Below are positions 62,171 to 64,000 of a stretch of DNA of 64,000 nucleotides, piece after piece (position 1 is the first letter of the stretch; each line of letters begins with the position of its first letter). Source of the DNA: an uncultured Bariatricus sp. (GTDB lineage: Bacteria > Bacillota > Clostridia > Lachnospirales > Lachnospiraceae). The notes below the pieces were generated by a model. The model ran no database searches, had not been told where the DNA came from, and saw only the letters and a list, made by a program, of their open reading frames with translations. The position numbers and the translations under genes were made by a program. The DNA is taken from contig CAKRFP010000010.1 in NCBI GenBank assembly GCA_934320645.1, positions 1-64,000 on the forward strand. The letters are read 5' to 3'.

Positions 62171-62285
62171 TCCTGCGAGAGAATCATTTATAAAGATATT
62201 TGATAAATGGTCGCCGAAGATGCAAACCGTAGAGCAGTAAAGCTCGTTGAATGGTGAAACTTTCAGGCAAAAGGATCGGGAAAGG
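62171..62285 (+). ncRNA. Glycine riboswitch (single aptamer)
   Basis: The sequence shows the glycine aptamer pattern: TGCGAGAGAATC, then CGCCGAAGATGCAAA, the AGAGC / GCTC hairpin, and CAGGCAAAAGGA near 62264-62275. Only one aptamer core is visible, with possible short flanking pairing. It precedes grdX and grdE, a standard place for glycine-dependent control, and a terminator hairpin follows at 62330-62372. Confidence 0.85.
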
Positions 62286-62329
62286 TACTACACTCTGAAT
62301 CCGGAATTACCGAATTTACAAGGAAACAG

Positions 62330-62372
62330 AAAGGGCGTTTGAAACAGAGAAGTTGTTTTGACGTCCTTTTTT
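62330..62372 (+). terminator. Riboswitch expression-platform terminator
   Basis: AAAGGGCGTTTGAAAC pairs with TGTTTTGACGTCCTTT (some mismatches), followed by six T. It lies between the aptamer and grdX, so glycine binding probably prevents termination. Confidence 0.75.
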
Positions 62373-62471
62373 GATACCAGATATATGTTAAAAAATTATC
62401 TGGAGTATTTCAGACACAGGGAGTCAAAAAAGACCGCATAAACGGACAGGGGACGAAAGGAAGAAGCGGCT

Positions 62472-62858
62472 ATGAATACTGGATTTATGATTATCACAAA
62501 TAATCCACTGGTAAAAGAAAAACTCGGGGAAGATTATCATGTGGAATATGAAGAACTTTCTTATGAGGACACACTTAAAAAAGTTCAGAAGATGATCTTC
62601 CAGGGATACAAACTTCTGACACATCCACTGTCCGGAAGCGTAAAACCGAATGAGACTCCATATAAGTCGGTTATGCTCTCAGAATCGCCGGAAGGTCTGG
62701 ATGCGCAGGCAATGCAGATCATCGCAAGTGCCATTCAGGCGTGTGGCAAATTTCAGTTTAAGTCTGATCTTTATAAACCTCAGGTTTATGCAGACTTCCA
62801 GCTTGTAGATTATACACTGATCTCAAGTGCACTGCCGTCAGCAGAAAGCTGGCGATAG
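62472..62858 (+). CDS. grdX: GrdX family protein
   Basis: This 128-residue small cytoplasmic protein is found at the head of glycine reductase operons. It starts MNTGFMIITNNPLVKEK, has the THPLSGSVKPNETPYKSV segment near residue 51-68 and the late YTLISSAL stretch. The biochemical role is unknown. It lies 81 bases before grdE, downstream of the glycine riboswitch. Confidence 0.85.
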   Translation: MNTGFMIITNNPLVKEKLGEDYHVEYEELSYEDTLKKVQKMIFQGYKLLTHPLSGSVKPNETPYKSVMLSESPEGLDAQAMQIIASAIQACGKFQFKSDLYKPQVYADFQLVDYTLISSALPSAESWR

Positions 62859-62939
62859 AAAAAAGGCTGTAGAAGTACATGCGGTTTGGTGTACTTTTGA
62901 GCATATAACAAACACATTCAAAAAAGGAGGGAATTTACA

Positions 62940-64000
62940 GTGAAATTAGAAGTAGGTCACATTTTTATTAACGACATTCAGTTCGCATCTGAATCAAAGA
63001 TCGAAAATGGTGTTCTTTATGTTGACGAAGAAGCTGTAAAGGCAATCGTTCTTGAGGACGAAAAAATCAAAGGTGTTAAATTTGATATCGCAAAACCAGG
63101 TGAAAGCGTTCGTATCACTCCGGTTAAAGATGTTATTGAACCACGTGTTAAAGTTGAAGGAAGAGGGGGAGTCTTCCCAGGCGTTATCGCAAAAGTTGAC
63201 ACTGTAGGAAGTGGTAAGACATATGCATTAAAAGGAATGGCTGTTGTAACAGCTGGTAAGATCGTTGGATTCCAGGAAGGTATCATCGATATGTCTGGCC
63301 CGGGTGCAGAATACACACCATTCTCTAAACTGAACAATTTAGTAGTTGTTTGTGAACCAGTTGACGGAATCAAACAGCATGAATATGAAAAAGCTGTTCG
63401 TCTTGCCGGATTCAGAGTAGCAGTTTATCTTGGGGAACTTGCTCGTGAACTCACACCAGACGAGACAAAGACATATGAAACATACGGAATCATGGAAGGA
63501 AAAGAAAAATTCCCGAATCTTCCGAGAGTTGCTTATGTACAGATGCTTCAGAGTCAGGGACTTCTTCATGACACATATGTATACGGTGTTGATGCAAAAA
63601 GAACACTTTCTACAATCATGAACCCAACAGAAGTTATGGACGGAGCTATCGTATCTGGTAACTGCGTATCCGCTTGTGATAAGAACCCGACATACGTTCA
63701 TGAAAACAACCCGGTTGTACATGACCTGTTCGAAGAACACGGAAAAACAATCAACTTCGTTTGCCAGATTCTTACAAACGAAAACGTATACCTTGCTGAT
63801 AAGATGCGTTCATCTGACTGGACAGCTAAGATGTGCCGTCTGTTAGACCTTGATGCAGTTATCGTATCTCAGGAAGGATTCGGTAACCCGGATACTGACC
63901 TTATCATGAACTGCAAGAAGATCGAAGCTGAAGGTGTTAAGACTGTAATCATTACAGACGAATATGCCGGACGTGACGGAAAATCTCAGTCACTCGCAGA
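62940..64000 (+). CDS. grdE: Glycine reductase component B, GrdE proprotein (3' end outside window)
   Basis: A GTG start at 62940 follows AAAAAAGGAGGG. The frame is open to the right edge (353 complete codons, 2 bases over). It begins MKLEVGHIFINDIQFAS and has GRGGVFPGVIAKVDTVG. SGNCVSACDKNPTYVHENN carries Cys242, the residue where GrdE proproteins are cleaved to form the pyruvoyl group that binds glycine as a Schiff base. Component B delivers glycine to the selenoprotein GrdA, giving acetyl phosphate. The rest of grdE and the other grd genes should lie to the right. Confidence 0.93.
   Translation, partial: MKLEVGHIFINDIQFASESKIENGVLYVDEEAVKAIVLEDEKIKGVKFDIAKPGESVRITPVKDVIEPRVKVEGRGGVFPGVIAKVDTVGSGKTYALKGMAVVTAGKIVGFQEGIIDMSGPGAEYTPFSKLNNLVVVCEPVDGIKQHEYEKAVRLAGFRVAVYLGELARELTPDETKTYETYGIMEGKEKFPNLPRVAYVQMLQSQGLLHDTYVYGVDAKRTLSTIMNPTEVMDGAIVSGNCVSACDKNPTYVHENNPVVHDLFEEHGKTINFVCQILTNENVYLADKMRSSDWTAKMCRLLDLDAVIVSQEGFGNPDTDLIMNCKKIEAEGVKTVIITDEYAGRDGKSQSLA

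Overview
The window looks like a chromosomal segment of an anaerobic, spore-forming gut Firmicute of the family Lachnospiraceae (Blautia/Dorea/Ruminococcus-like; the genus is a guess). Pointers are an alpha/beta-type small acid-soluble spore protein next to a SpoIID-like protein, a glycine reductase operon under a glycine riboswitch, phosphoketolase, Gram-positive sortase/LCP/CpsBCD surface genes, strong AGGAGG ribosome sites, and a three-gene block that I recall as typical of Lachnospiraceae (DUF5717/DUF5716). No phage, insertion sequence or CRISPR array was seen.

Layout. 0-2.8 kb: sucrose use, an amylosucrase entering from the left edge and a fructokinase. 3.1-8.7 kb: complete five-gene peptide-type ABC importer with a hairpin between the binding-protein gene and the permeases. 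8.76-9.46 kb: two large inverted hairpin repeats. 9.5-13.7 kb: two HlyD-type adaptors and a MacB-type permease, no ATPase. 13.8-16.3 kb: LysR regulator divergent from aspartase. 16.4-21.4 kb: giant ABC ATPase/permease fusion and a xanthine/uracil-type permease. 21.5 kb: dead dapB remnant. 21.8-25.3 kb: second LysR regulator, and phosphoketolase on the minus strand. 25.6-34.1 kb: cell-surface region with a sortase-anchored probable beta-propeller, nucleotidyltransferase, CpsC-like protein, class B sortase, LCP ligase, small exported protein, PHP phosphatase and BY-kinase. 34.2-38.9 kb: rpmB, Asp23, FakA-like kinase, recG. 39.0-42.1 kb: tRNA-Thr(CGT), SASP, SpoIID-like protein and transglutaminase-like protein. 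42.2-46.5 kb: carAB. 46.7-50 kb: small unknown protein, secreted nuclease, O-acetylhomoserine sulfhydrylase-type enzyme, cupin. 49.97-50.58 kb: a second pair of inverted hairpin repeats of a different family. 50.6-51.7 kb: CobD/HisC-like aminotransferase (minus). 51.8-57.2 kb: DUF5717-DUF5716-helical-repeat operon. 57.3-60.2 kb: purF-purB. 60.6-62.0 kb: alanine/glycine:cation symporter. 62.1-64.0 kb: glycine riboswitch, grdX and the start of grdE, running off the right edge.

How the genes fit together. Amylosucrase plus fructokinase would turn sucrose into glucan and fructose phosphate. carAB and purF-purB supply nucleotide synthesis. The symporter, riboswitch and grd genes form a glycine/Stickland fermentation unit. 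The 25-34 kb genes plausibly make, regulate and attach surface polymer and protein.

Most unusual content. (1) Two families of long structured repeats, each present as an inverted pair, with conserved heads or loops on freely varying but self-complementary stems; compensatory changes are visible by eye. (2) The uncharacterised DUF5717/DUF5716/helical-repeat operon with a degenerate Hsp70/actin-like member. (3) An efflux adaptor whose coiled-coil hairpin is split by a roughly 170-residue proline-rich insertion. (4) A probable beta-propeller wall protein with an acidic helical insert before its last blade.
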